DNA of 64,000 nucleotides from Campanula takesimana (GCA_026119855.1 JAOWBW010000282.1:890085-954084); one strand, 5' to 3'. Shown: positions 21,979 to 33,715, numbered from the stretch's first letter. Notes: a model not told the origin generated them from the sequence alone. Numbers and translations: made by a program.

Positions 21979-24750
21979 TGTGAGAGCCCGCGCCGCTAAC
22001 CTTTCGAATGGTCCGTGCGAAGCGCGGCTTGAATCCGCTCGGTTTCTCACACAATGGTTACCCTCCTTTGGTTTTGAAAAGTAGAGCGTCGCCACCTTAT
22101 TTTATTAAAGAAAATAGAGATAAAACATTTTTTGAGTTTGAAGTGGGTTCGGGGGCTAAGTTATGAGAGGAGAATGTGATTAGCAGCACTCCGCTCGCCC
22201 TTACGGTCTCTAGCATGCTTCCGCCTACGATTGATTTTAATGCCTTTTTGAAATGCCTTATTATGCCCTAACATTAATGAAAATGTGTGTTTTATGTACA
22301 AGGAGTCTTCCTAGTCTAGGTCGATTCATTTGATCGCAACCGGGAACCGGTTTGGGTGGATTCCCGATTGGTTTTGAAAATGGTTTGAATCAATTAGACA
22401 AGTAAGAAAAAATAATGGGGAGAAGGGAAAATTGTACAAATAATACAAATATGCAAAAGATGGGAAAATTCCCATGAAAGAATAAATGTCCGCGTCGCGG
22501 TTTCAGCCATTGGATTCGACGCCAATCTCTGTCCCCGAGCTTATGTACCTGTCTTAAATTCATCCAAATCCAAAAATAGAAATTGGGACTTAATCCCAGA
22601 AGGATATAAATCATTGATGACTTTTTGCATAATTTTTGGATTAGTTCTTTAGGTTCAAGTGATGATAAGAACAATAATCACAAAAGACATTCAGCAGAGG
22701 AAAGTCATTATATCCATACATTCAGAACCAATTTACTGCATCAAAACTCATGAATCTTGTAAGACACAAAGAATGAAAGTTTAATACCACATTCGAGACA
22801 TGAAGTACCCCAAATATTAAGTTCATATGATGAGTTTAAGTAGTTAAAATAAGCTCTGACATTTTGATGTCAGAAGCTGAAAGTACAGAATCTGGAATTT
22901 GGAAGTTTAAACGAGAGAGTAAAAGGGGAACTTTCAGATATCTAAAAAATATATAAAAAATATTTACACTTTCCTGAGTTTATTGAGAACAAAATTCATG
23001 TTTTGACTTAAACCAAAAAAAACCATGTTTTAATAGAGTTTTAAATACAAGAATAGAACATGGTACAGAGAAAGGCATACTGGACAGCACATCTGGGACT
23101 TGAAAATAAGCACAATAACCTAAGATAAACATGGAATATGAACATGAAATTTCACGATCATGAACTTTGATGTACAAGGAAAAACTTTCATCTTTTGACC
23201 CAGGCCCAGAAGTCAATTGTATGGACTGTGTGCCTAAGGCACAAAAATGGACCTCAAGATATGACTTAGACTCAAAACCAATCATTGAAGCTCATGAAAC
23301 TCATACCTTAACATGTTAAGAACATTATCAAAGGGTTATTTTACATCACATGTTAATCTAAGTATGAATACACAGGAGAGAAAGGAAAAGGAGACAGATT
23401 CATGACATTCAAGGACAAGGAGCATGTTTAAGCATGAAGAACCTAAAACTTGACCAAGAAATTAACACATGACCATCACAAGATCACATAAATATAATCT
23501 ACCTCAGCTTCAAACATAAAACTCATTATTTACATGGCCATAACATGAGTTTATTACATAATTATTCCAAGAAATATGGGAGTCTAGCCAACTAGTGGCT
23601 AGACCCTTACACAAAAGCTCAAATCATCTACATACTTGCATATATAAGAATTGCAAGAAAAAGATTACCTAGTTAATAGGGGGAGGGTGTGCTTCATTTT
23701 CTTCCAAGGGAAGGCTTTAGTTTTGTTTGAGTTTGAAGGTTGTATTGCTTGAAGATTTGCTTGAGTTTGAGTTGTTTTGGGGTAGTTTTGTGTTGGAGAA
23801 GATGGTGTTTGGTGGTGGTAGTATGGTGGAGTACTGGTGGGAGAGTATTGGCTGAGAATTAGAGAGAGAGTTGAGAAAGAATTGGGAGAGAAAAGAGTTG
23901 GAGAGAAAGGGTAAGAGTGTAGTTAGTGTAGTGCATGAGAGTTGTAAGAATGTATATTGGTGAAGAGGGGCTCATCTTAGGCCATTTAGGAGGGAGGAGG
24001 GAGGTAGTTTTTTAGGACAAATCTACCCCTAAGGTAGGGGTAGAGGAGGGAGGAGGCTGGTGAGGTGATGGAGGTGATGGAGGGTGGAGAGGCTTAATGA
24101 AGAAGAAGAAGAAGAAGAAGAAGAAGAAGAAGAAGAAATGATGGAGTTTGAAAATAAGGAAGAAGACTGCAAAAAGGCTGAAAATAGGGGTGCTCGACCG
24201 AGCAGCTTATACTGCTCGGCCGAGCACTAAGCCAAAAAGTCAAATTTTTATTTTTTATTTTCTTTTTCCAGCCAGCCAGGAGGTGACACGTGGCACCTTA
24301 TTGACTGGGCCTTTTCTTGCTCGGCACACATTTGTTCTGGCTACGTCTTTCTATTCTGCAACCGCTCCGTTGCGCGTGCTCTGGTGTCCCGGTTGTCCGC
24401 GGACCCAACATGAAAGTTGCTCGGAGTATTTTTGTGGTCATGCCGGTGTATCTGTAGTTTATCAAAAATCAAGGAATAGCATAGTATAATATTAAATGCA
24501 TTAGATGATGGTAAAAGGCCTTTTTAAGCAGTGCGGCACCCGTTAAAGGGTCCCCGCGCGTGATTTTCGAGAATATGCCTATTTACTCCGTTTTGAGTCC
24601 TGATCACGAGTCCAGACTCGGTTTATTCATCAGATGCACCGATAAGGCGCTCGGTACTCCCGAACAGCCAAATCTGGGGTTTTAGGTCAATTATCGGGTT
24701 TAGACCAATTAATCGGGGTTTAATAGGGGTGCGAGATTGGGGTGTCTACA
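21979..24750 (-). repeat. Family A 5' LTR
   Basis: The LTR is 2772 bp with TG...CA ends. It contains a roughly 216-base segment (about 23063-23278) absent from the 3' LTR, and a GAA repeat at about 24097-24137 that is short in the other copy. The palindromes lie at 24191-24226. Confidence 0.9.
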
Positions 24751-25209
24751 GTTGCCGAACGTAAGAATCAGACATTGAAAGAAATGATGAACGCCATGTT
24801 GATAAGTTCGGGACTACCTTCCAACATGTGGGGTGAAGCTGTGTTATCAGCTAACTATGTGTTGAATAAGGTACTTCGAAAGAAATTGAACAAGAGCCCC
24901 TATGAATTGTGGCATGGAAGAGTACCATCCTACCAATACTTGCGAGTGTGGGGATGTCTTGCAAAGGTAGCCGTACCTCCACCTAAAAAGGTGAAAATTG
25001 GGCCTAAGACTGTAGATTTCATATTTATTGGGTATGCTCATAACAGTAGTGGTTACAGATTCCTTGTGTATGAATCAAAAATTCAATATATACACAAGAA
25101 CACTATAATGGAATCTAGGAATGTTTCTTTCTTTGATATTGTATTTCCGTGCAAGTCAAGAAATGAGGCAAGCTCATCAACACGGGTACAATATTCAATA
25201 GAAGAATAA
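24751..25209 (+). pseudogene. Copia integrase, C-terminal segment
   Basis: The segment begins VAERKNQTLKEMM. The glutamate at 24757-24759 is the third acidic catalytic position, separated from the second by the 14 kb insertion. It continues with GLPSNMWGEAVLSANYVLNK, SPYELWHG, RVWGCLAKV and FIGYAHNSSGYRF, the usual C-terminal integrase region of copia. The frame ends at a stop at 25207-25209. Confidence 0.92.
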
Positions 25210-26360
25210 CACATTCAAGACAAAAGTGAGGAAGAAGAGGTGGAACCTCGACGTAGCAAAAGAGCTAGAGTAGAAAAATCATTTTGGGACGGATTTTCTA
25301 ACTTACATGCTAGAAAGTGAACCACAAAGTTATAAAGAAGTTTTGATTTCTTCGGAAGGACCTTTGTGGAAAGAAGCCATCAAAAGTGAAATTGATTCCA
25401 TTTTGCAAAATCACACTTGGGAGTTAGTGGATCTTCCTCCGGGAAGCAAACCACTTGGATATAAGTGGATTTTCAAACGGAAAATGAAGCCAGATGGCAA
25501 GATTTACAAATATAAGGCCAGACTTGTAATTAAAGGTTACAGACAGAAAGAAGGCCTGAATTTTTTTTGATATGTATTCTCCTGTCACAAGAATAACGTC
25601 AATCAGAGTTGTACTTGCAATTGCCGCATTGCGCAATCTTGAAGTGCATCAAATGGATGTAAAGACTGCCTTTCTGAATGGTGATTTAGATGAGGAAATT
25701 TACATGGAACAACCTGAAGGGTTTGTTGCACCAGGGGAAGAAAATAAAGTGTGCAAATTAGTTAAGTCATTATATGGCTTGAAATAAGCACCAAAACAAT
25801 GGCATCAAAAGTTTGATCAAGCCATGATGGAAAGTGGATTCAAGATAAATGAATGTGACAAGTGTGTCTATACTAAAAACACTGAAAATGGCTATGTCAT
25901 TTTGTGTCTTTATGTAGATGACATGCTTATCATAGGAAGTTGTGATAAGATGATCAAATCCACAAAAGATATGTTTAACTCGAAGCTTGACATGAAGGAT
26001 ATGGGAGTAGTTAATGTGATCCTTGGAGTGAAAATTTCTGGAATATCCAATGGACTTGTATTGATCCAGGCTCATTATATGGATAAAATTCTTGAGAAAT
26101 TTAGCAAGAATGATAATGGAATAGCTAGCACTCCAATTGACCCAAGTCAACATCTATCAAAGAACAGAGGAGAACCAGTTTCTGAATTAGAATATTCAAG
26201 GATTATTGGAAGTCTAATGTACCTGATGAGTTGCACAAGACCAGATATTGCTTATGTTGTTAGCAAACTGATTCAGTACACAAGTAATCCTGGAGCAGAT
26301 CATTGGAAGGGTATAGTGAGAGTACTTAGGTACTTGAGATATACTCGTGATTATTGATTA
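25210..26360 (+). pseudogene. Copia reverse transcriptase, frameshifted
   Basis: The domain starts near 25307 (EPQSYKEVL, LWKEAIKSEIDS, NHTWELVDLPPG, GYKWIFKRKMKPDG). An extra base in the T-run at 25561-25568 shifts the frame. The next frame (25572-25787) has ALRNLEVHQMDVKTAFLNGDL, whose aspartate is in the catalytic centre, and ends at a TAA at 25785. After that stop, frame 25824-26357 holds LYVDDMLI (25908-25931), the catalytic YVDD box, then LGVKIS, SRIIGSLMYLMSCTRPDIAY and a TGA near 26356. The enzyme would copy element RNA into DNA. With a frameshift and two stops, this copy is dead. Confidence 0.93.
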
Positions 26361-26888
26361 CATTATACTAGACATCCAACTGTAATTGAACGGTATAGCG
26401 ATACTAATTGGATATCTGATGTCAAAGACTCAAGGTCTACAAGTGGATATGTATTCACTTTAGCAGGTGCGGCTATATCATGGAAATCTTCTAAGAAGAC
26501 TGTTATAGCTAGGTCCACGATAGAATCTGAGTTTATAGCTCTGGACAAATGTGGGGAAGAAGCGGAATGGCTACGCCAATTCCTAGAAGATATTCCAAGA
26601 TGGACAAAGCCAATGCCATCAATCTGTATACACTGTGATAGTCAATCTGCAATTGGTAGGGCACAAAGCAACATGTACAATGGTAAGTCAAGACATATAC
26701 GTTGAAGCCATAATACCATAAGACAACTAATCTCAACTGGTACCATCTCCATTGACTATGTGAAGTCAAAAGATAACTTAGCGGATCCGTTAACCAAAGG
26801 GTTAAATAGAGAGGTAGTTGCGAGATCGACAAGGGGAATGGATTTAAAGCCTCTTGAGAAGTTAACCACGACAGAAAACCCAACCTAG
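26361..26888 (+). pseudogene. Copia RNase H region
   Basis: The same reading frame continues after the stop with YSDTNWISDVKDSRSTSGYV, SWKSSKKTVIARSTIESEF and CDSQSAIG, typical of copia RNase H. A TGA near 26703 interrupts it again. The C-terminal DYVKSKDNLADPLTKGL follows, to the stop TAG at 26886. It ends about 510 bases before the 3' LTR. Confidence 0.9.
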
Positions 26889-27400
26889 CTGACTGGAGAT
26901 CCCAAGATCTAGGTTCAAAAGGGACCACCTAACTGTTAAAAGACTTGTAGCATCACTATGGGGATTAAGCCCATACCCATTCCTAAAAGTGACTTCCCGA
27001 GATGAATAAGGTTAAGCTTATTATTTTTAATGATTCTTATGGAGTAAACCGGGTTACTTAGAAGAATCACCTATGTGAGAGAGAAGTGGGGCCACTTCGA
27101 GGAGAATTGTGTGAGGCTCAATTCTTAGACCATCTCACAGAACCAGGCATTGTGTTCCAGGGCCACAAATGGACACAGCTATGAGAATTGAATTATGTTA
27201 GGGAGATACCTGTGTAACGTATATGACTGGCTACACAAAAAGATGACAGTTCAAGGACATCGTGTCTACTGATTAGCGAGTAGAATAAGTATACGTCTAC
27301 AAGGGAAGGTTCAAAGGGAAATCTCATACCTATCTTATGCAGGTTTTCAACTGTTGGACTTTATCACCGAATTCCTCATAATTTTCTTCATGTGGGGAAT
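26889..27400 (+). other. Copia 3' untranslated region and polypurine tract
   Basis: No gene is seen. The sequence ends ATGTGGGGAAT directly before the LTR at 27401. The purine run GTGGGGAA (27392-27399) is the likely polypurine tract. Confidence 0.65.
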
Positions 27401-28382
27401 TGTTGGAAAAATAGTGTATTTTTGTATTATGTGAAGGAAATATGATTTATTTCCGTGATAAATAATTTGTCGAATGAAAAAATTGTTTGTGGGTTTGTGT
27501 TCTACTCCATGAGAACATTGAGATAATGTATTCATTTGTCAAATTTGGTGTTGGAATGAATGAGATAAAAAGGCTTGAAGTTGGTGGGTTGAAATGGGGA
27601 TATTGAGTTTATCTCACATTAGAAAGAAATATGAAAGGAAGCTAGTATAAAGGCTTGGGCACTTCAGTAGTGTTTAAGCTTGTATGGCATAGAGGATCTC
27701 TCTCACGCGCAGGGGGTGCAAATCATGGACCCAAATTGGCTTGGGACCATCGAACTCATGTGTGCATGCGACCTGCGGACACGAATGTAGCACCAATTTG
27801 GCTTACCCTTTTGCAATTATTTTTTGATTTCACAGTCAAAATTTTTTGGTCAAAAAACAGATTCATCCCATCTAAACTGGAATGCCAAGTGAAGAGTCTT
27901 GCCTTATCTCTTATCACAGAAATTAATTAAGGATTGGGTTTATCCTTTTAATTAATTTTCGGATGTGAATGGGTTCTGGAAGCAGTATAAATAGAGCATC
28001 AAACTAGTGAAAGAAAACACATAATAGAATACACATTGTTTTCAGCAATCTCTCCACAGCCTCTCTTTCGTTGCATTTTGTTCATTCCTCCTTTGGCCTC
28101 CTGCATTGCTTACTCGTTGTGATACTGCCCAGGCACTGAATTCAATTCGACGGAGTCTCTTAGTGCAGGGAAGCATCCGGTTCGTGCGAGTTATCTTGGG
28201 GAGACTAGCGTCCGACGACAACCTCAAGCACTCATGTTGAGGGGGCGAATAAGTCTTAAGGACAATGTGTTCAACACACGGCTCGGCACAAAACTTTCAG
28301 TCTAGTTTCTGTTTATTTATTTTCCAGTTTATTTATTATTTATTCTGTAATTTGAGTTCTTTTTTTTTGAATTTTCCTAACA
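27401..28382 (+). repeat. Copia 3' LTR
   Basis: The LTR is 982 bp with TGTTGG...CTAACA ends, followed by the target-site duplication TTCCT at 28383. It keeps the TATA box (27986-27993) and has single copies of the segments duplicated in the 5' LTR. Confidence 0.92.
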
Positions 28383-28502
28383 TTCCTAACATGTTAAACA
28401 TCACATATAATTTTTATGTTGATTTTAGGAGCATTTTATGATGTCCAAATAAGCTGTGCAAGAGAAACTCAAAAGCATTCAGAACAGGAAACATGGTGCA
28501 TA

Positions 28503-28985
28503 TAGGGATGGCAACGGGTACGGGCCGGTTCGCCCGAACCCGAACCCGACCCGAGCAAAATATTATTCAACCCAGACCCGACCTGACCCGAAGGTCATCA
28601 AACTCGTACCCGGCCAAACCCGACCCGACTACACAACAACATTTTTTTTGCTTCATCAATAACTTCATCCTATTTGGGCTTTAGCCCATTTCCAACATAC
28701 AAAAAAAATTATGTTTTTAACTAAGACTTCAACAAAGAGGACTTAATAATATATACCAAGTATGGGGTAATAATGGAGTGATATAAGGGTAGAATAGGAA
28801 AACCCTACATGAACTAAGCATGCGGGTCGGGGTCGGGTCGGGTCGGGTCGGGGTCGGTCGGGTCAAGTTGTGTTACCAAACCCGGACCCGAACCTGTCGG
28901 GTTTTGAAATTTGGTTACCAAACCCGCCCCGTTCGAGCCGAAACGTTTCGGAAACGGGTCGGGTTCGGTGAAATTTCCATCTCTA
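28503..28985. mobile_element. hAT-type MITE rich in GGGTC/CCCGA words
   Basis: The ends TAGGGATGGCAACGGG and CATCTCTA form short imperfect inverted repeats. A perfect 8-base target-site duplication, GGTGCATA, lies at 28495-28502 and 28986-28993, as expected for hAT. The subterminal regions consist of repeated GGGTCGG/CCCGACC words that can pair with each other. It sits in the family A solo LTR. Confidence 0.88.
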
Positions 28986-30283
28986 GGTGCATACCCACAA
29001 AATATCTATCATTTACATCATGAAAACGTGGGAATTAGGGAGAACCGAAAACATGAAACTTGTTCATAACATCTTAAACATGAAGTATACCAAGTTACAA
29101 GTCCAGAAAGCAAGTTTAAGCATATCAAAAAACCTCTGACATTACACATCAATCTAAAAACAAAGAGTTGAAACAAAAAATGGAAAGAGCTACTTCCACT
29201 CATGGTAAAAATATGATATTTACATGCTCATTTTTCTTTATATGTGTAGAACAAAAAAAACTATTTTATGGACAAAAACCAAAGACCACGTTTTATATGA
29301 GTAATGGAGGTGACAAGATAGAGTGGTCAAAACTGGAGATCTTGCTGGACAGTCACATTATCATGAAAACAAGCATCAAAAATCAACCAAATGACGTGCT
29401 ATGAACATGATATCTTGTGTGTCAATATATAGACAGGTTATTGACAAAAAGCCATGGAAAATCACCTATTTAGGCATGACTTGATGATGTTTTACATTAG
29501 ACAAGACAAACATGGACAGATTTGGGGTTTTAGGTGAAAACGTATGAAGATTTTGGAAAACCTCCCCAAATAAACAATCATGAACATACAACATACATAA
29601 TATAGACAATATATACAAGATATATGAACATATCAAGGCAAAACAACTGAAATATAGCATTACAAACATTTGTATAACAAGAACATGGCAAAGGATACCA
29701 ATATTACATCCTTGGTTCAACAATGGAGATCTAGCCTAATAAGTGGCTAGACCTCTTAACAAACCACATGAAGATCTAAATTTTACACATATGAAGATTA
29801 CAAGGAAAAGAGATTACCTAGGTTGTGATTCCTTTGCTTCCAAGGGAAGATTTTTTTGGGTTTTTCTTGAAGGTGATTATGCTTGTTTGGATGAGTGTTT
29901 GTTGTGAGTTGTTTGCTTGTTTTGTATGGGTGTTTAAGGTGGTGTTATGTTGGTGTAGTGATGGGGTATGGAATGAGATTATGGAGGTGTGAGGTGAGTG
30001 TTTGAGAATACACAAATGAGGGAGAGTTTGAGTGAAGAGAGTATGAGTTGCTCTCTTGGTTGTGTGTGTGAATTTTGTGGATCTCCTTATGAAAATGAAT
30101 GATTTAGGTAGTGTTATGGATGGGGGAGGGTGTCAAATGACTCTAGGTACCCTTTCTTAGGCTTAGGGGGTGGTTTAGGGGGCAACCACCCGGGTAGATG
30201 CAGGTGGGAAAGCTTTAATCTTTGAGTTGAATGGCCAAGTTGCAAAAGGGAAAAACTGTTGATCTGATCTGCCAAGGGGATCC

Positions 30284-30329
30284 ATACGGCTCATTGTGTG
30301 CCGTAATCCCATAAAGTAGCCGTACGGCT
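30284..30329. repeat. Palindromes in the family A solo LTR
   Basis: ATACGGC...GCCGTAAT (30284-30306) is an inverted repeat and AGCCGTACGGCT (30318-30329) is a perfect palindrome. They lie about 590 bases from the LTR end. The unrelated CTCGGCCGAG palindromes of the younger LTRs lie at about 560 bases, so position is kept while sequence changed. Confidence 0.75.
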
Positions 30330-30911
30330 GCAGTTGAAAGCCTGGTGCAATCTTTCTTTGCCACGTGTCGCGCTCTGATTGGCCAATCCCTTATCCAATT
30401 AGCTAACCACTTACAGCCACTTGCTGGGTGGTGGTTGGCCCATTAATCCCCATACTTGAATTTGTTTGATGTAGATGACTGCAAATATTGCATCCGGTAT
30501 TGGTTCCGCAACAGTCCAAGTTTTGTCCGTGTGCACACACTACGGTGTCCCGGTTGTCCGCGGTCCCAACATGAAAGTTGTTTGAAATAATTTTGTGGTC
30601 ACATTCGTCTATCTTCAATATGTTTATAGGTAAGGGATGACAATAATATATTTTAATGCACATAATGGACGATTACGAGCAGTTCTAGGGGTGCGGGCCC
30701 CGTTTCGGGTCCCGCAGCTCAAAAACTGAAGTACATGTCTGTTTACTCGTTTTTTTCGCTCTGATCAAAAATTTGAAGTCCGCTAATCTATTCGATGAAC
30801 GGATAAGGCTCACGGTACTCCCGCGTAGCCAAAACGAGGGTTCTAGGTCAATTTTAGGGTTTAAACCGGTCAATAAGGGTTTGTCGGGGGTGCGAGATCG
30901 GGGTGTCTACA

Positions 30912-31289
30912 AAGAGTCCTCAGCTGGAAGACCCCGAAACTTAGGCAACATATTAAATTACTGCCACTTAACCTCATATGATTTCATTTGCATCAGTCAA
31001 TACAATACAAGACACCGATGTGTCTACTTTAGGTCTAGCATACTTATTCATAGTAGAGGTATCAGCCATCTCTACTTTAGATTCTTTTCCTTTGGTGGAG
31101 GAAATTTCCTGCTCACTCAAAGTTATCTCTGTCTCGGTGATAAAAGCTTCCCATTTTGTTTCCGACTCTTGGATTGAGGGAATGCCTCTATCAAGTCGAT
31201 CGATATTATCGTTCAAAGAGACCAACTCGGGATCCAATGAACACCTACCAAACATACACCGATTAAATAAACTTATAATTCACAACAAG
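30912..31289 (-). pseudogene. Ty3/gypsy gag, N-terminal part
   Basis: The minus-strand frame 31255-30974 starts MFGRCSLDPELVSLND, about 35 bases after the primer-binding site. It continues to a region reading LPKFRGLPAEDS before the family A LTR interrupts it at 30911. The GLP.ED wording is usual at the start of the gypsy gag capsid domain, and the continuation is at 5347 downward. A stop near 30973 and a frame change show decay. Confidence 0.7.
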
Positions 31290-31307
31290 TCCCCAGCAAC
31301 GGCGCTA
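31290..31307 (-). promoter_or_regulatory. Primer-binding site of the outer gypsy element
   Basis: The minus strand reads TAGCGCCGTTGCTGGGGA, close to the TGGCGCCGTTGCCGGGGA type used by many plant gypsy elements (tRNA-Asp type from general knowledge). The TGG start is mutated to TAG. It lies seven bases from the likely LTR end at 31314. Confidence 0.7.
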
Positions 31308-31892
31308 AAAACTTCATAGACAAAATTATAATACCGCGTGTTATACAAACCTTGCAAGTGCAGAAGTACCGAAGTAGAAATGTACAAGAGTAAGGGTCGA
31401 ACCACAGAGACTTGAGTGAAAACAAGTAAATTTAATTAATGTAAAAGTAACCATGAGGTTTTGTTTGGTTGATTAACTAAACTAATGTAAACTAAAATTG
31501 CATATAATTAAACTAAATTAAAAACGCAAAATCAAAGCAAGTGTTTTACTCAAAAAGGTTAAAGCAATTCATGGATTGGAATTCACAATTACATTCACTT
31601 TTTGTTAATTTGATGACTAAAGAAATAATCTCGTTTTAGGGTTCATTCACTTATTTAAGAATTGGGACAATTAGGTGGCCGAATTGCAATTCTTTTACTC
31701 GATGTATATTAACCCTTCCGCAAGGTTCGATTAATACACAAATAATTTATTAAGCATCTAAGAACATAAAAACTTAGTTTTTCTCAATTTCCACAAGGTC
31801 CAAGATTAAAGCTATTAACACAATAATGGCTATGTCCAAATCTCCACGCAAGTGCAAGAATTCAAACGCGGATAGTTAAAGAGCCAATAATA

Positions 31893-32340
31893 TCTATATA
31901 ATATAGAAAAGCAGGAACATTTCCATGCCTCACAGAGCGCCACATGGAATTGTGACGTGGAAAGCCACGTGGCGGTATTTAATTCGTCAGCACAAGTTTG
32001 ATGATTTCAAAAAAAAACAACATACATTTTAAATAATTCTGCTGATTCAAAGATTAAATTTTAAATTTAAATTTTAAATTTTGAAGCCTTTATCTTTCAG
32101 CAAGTACCAATGAATCTATCTATATAATATATAAAAGCAGGAATATTTCCAGGCCTCACAGCGCGCCACGTGGAATTGTGACGTAGAAATCCACGTGGCT
32201 GCATTTAATTCGTCAGCACAAGTTTGATGATTTCAAAAAAACAACCTACATTTTAAATAATTCTGCTGATTCAAAGAATGAATTTTAAATTTTAATTTTA
32301 AATTTTGAAGCCTTTATCTTTCAGCAACTACTCATGAATA
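31893..32340 (+). repeat. Tandemly repeated Helitron 5' ends
   Basis: Two copies of about 226 bases (31893-32118 and 32119-32335) run from TCTATATAATAT through GTGACGT.GAAA.CCACGTGGC to CTTTATCTTTCAGCAA. They differ by scattered substitutions. This indicates insertion of one Helitron shortly after the 5' end of a relative, or tandem chaining. Confidence 0.85.
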
Positions 32341-33611
32341 AAAATCATAAATTGGATACATCATATGGAGTATATCATGGCTAAAAACTAACCTAATTAC
32401 ATTATTTATTCCCATTTCCTTAGTTAATAAGCGTTGACATAAGCCTTCAATTATTAAGGCTAATCAAAAAATGGGACAGATTTTTACTTAAAGTTTTGTG
32501 GATGAGAGTTGACTCATTTAATCAGTTAAGGAAATTATTTGAATACGAAATGTTATCAAATTCTAAGCACAAATTTAGGAGTTACGAGTATTTTTTTTCC
32601 GAAAGCACAAATTTAGGAGTTATTGCTTTATTTGTTTGTGGAAATATAATCTACTATATTAATATCAATCTTTAACCTCCTTTCTTTGTATTCTTTTTTT
32701 GTTCCGTTTTTTTTTTTTCATAGCTCGGATTTACTCATTTTCCAGCCTCTCAAGCTTTTGAGTTCATCCTAGGTAGTTGTAAATTCTTTAATTTATTTTA
32801 TAATAATTTTCTTGCATTATTATTGAGGCTTCTATACGTAAATATTCTTTTTAAAATTACTTTTTATGCATTATAGGTTACATATTGATTTTCATGATGG
32901 TGGTAATGAATACTCAACTTTAATATTCTATGCTGCAAGAATCCATCAATGATATGTTGAACCTTCCTTAAACAAATCCATTCACGTGGAAGTCGAATTA
33001 TTTTGCAAATCTATCCATTTTGAGGTTGGTGATATTTTCTTTTCTCAGGCATTGAAAACGGAGTGTGGAGATCTCCATTAACTTATGTACTTATGTGAAG
33101 GTTCAAATGAATTTAACATCCGAAAAAGTTGTTCTCAACATTGCGTGATATTGTATCTCAAATTTTTATGATGTAAAATTAGTAACTCAACTCAAATTAT
33201 ACAATTCCATAATACATGATGAATCGTTTATACTATATGATAGTTTTGTCCAATAGCTCATGACTTAACCTTGCTTAAGCTAGCACTAATGCTTCTTTGG
33301 TGGTTTTCTCATTATGTTACTCATCTTTCTCCATTTCAAGATCCATATCGTGTAAGAAATAATTATTATACTAAAATATTTGATATTTTACGATTATGAA
33401 GAAAACATTATTTTTATATCAATTACATATTATTTATAATTATGATACCTCTTATTTAAGAAATAATTATGCAAATAAGAGTGTAAGTCTTTTTCACATG
33501 TAACAATTGTATTTCCTAATATGCGTATAGAAGAAGTCTAACATTACATGAATTCTAAAATTGAGGGAATGTTATATATACCCAAAAATAAATAGCAAAC
33601 TTTGTTCTAAA
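32341..33611. other. Helitron interior, nothing recognised
   Basis: The stretch is AT-rich with no domain recognised on either strand and only very short frames. The word AAGCACAAATTTAGGAGTTA occurs twice, near 32566 and 32603. Confidence 0.5.
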
Positions 33612-33715
33612 TCTGTATAATGTATAGAAGTAAGTCAAATTCTATTCCCACATCTTGCCACAAGGAATTATGACTTGGAAGTCCACGTGTCATCATTCCA
33701 GGCCTCAGCACAAGT
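33612..33715 (+). mobile_element. Diverged third Helitron 5' end
   Basis: TCTGTATAATGTATAGAAG, then CACAAGGAATTATGACTTGG, CCACGTG and CCTCAGCACAAG follow the order of the 5' ends at 31893 and 32119 with many changes. A Stowaway MITE follows directly at 33725. Confidence 0.6.

Larger units (their letters stand above)
10497..24750 (-). mobile_element. Family A LTR retrotransposon, gag-only derivative
   Basis: Two LTRs, 10497-13014 and 21979-24750, share the ends TGTGAGAGCCCGCG...GGGG.GTCTACA. The flanks are GTTGA (10492-10496) and GTTGC (24751-24755), a 5-base target-site duplication with one mismatch, and they rejoin the copia integrase. A primer-binding-like site next to 21979 shows minus-strand orientation. 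The internal 9 kb has a broken gag (20125-20960) with a C-x-x-H type motif resembling Tat/Ogre-group gag. No protease, reverse transcriptase or integrase is recognisable. In the stretches compared by eye the LTRs differ at a few bases per hundred, so insertion was later than the decay of copia. Assignment to Tat/Ogre is an inference. Confidence 0.88.
5922..28382 (+). mobile_element. Ty1/copia element with two nested LTR insertions
   Basis: The two LTRs (5922-6996 and 27401-28382) begin TGTTGGAAAAATAG and end TTTTCCTAACA. A perfect target-site duplication, TTCCT, flanks the element (5917-5921 and 28383-28387). The plus-strand order is gag, zinc knuckle, protease, GAG-pre-integrase, integrase, reverse transcriptase and RNase H, the copia order. 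Without the inserts the element is about 6.7 kb. Frameshifts and stops in gag, protease, reverse transcriptase and RNase H show it is inactive. It is inserted in the family A solo LTR. Confidence 0.93.
5348..30911 (-). mobile_element. Solo LTR of family A, split by a copia element
   Basis: The left part (5348-5921) begins TGTGAGAGCCCGC and the right part (28388-30911) ends GGGGTGTCTACA, the same termini as the LTRs at 10497-13014 and 21979-24750. Removing the copia element and the hAT MITE leaves about 2.6 kb, close to the 2.5-2.8 kb of those LTRs. No internal family A sequence is present, so this is a solo LTR left by LTR-LTR recombination. The flanking five bases are AAAGG and AAGAG, an imperfect target-site duplication. 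The flanks join into one gypsy gag, which supports the boundaries. Minus orientation follows from the primer-binding site of the complete family member. Confidence 0.8.

Noticed and set aside
28456..29023. Frames with repeated Arg/Thr/Pro-rich wording
   Set aside because: They are translations of the GGGTC/CCCGA words of a hAT MITE.
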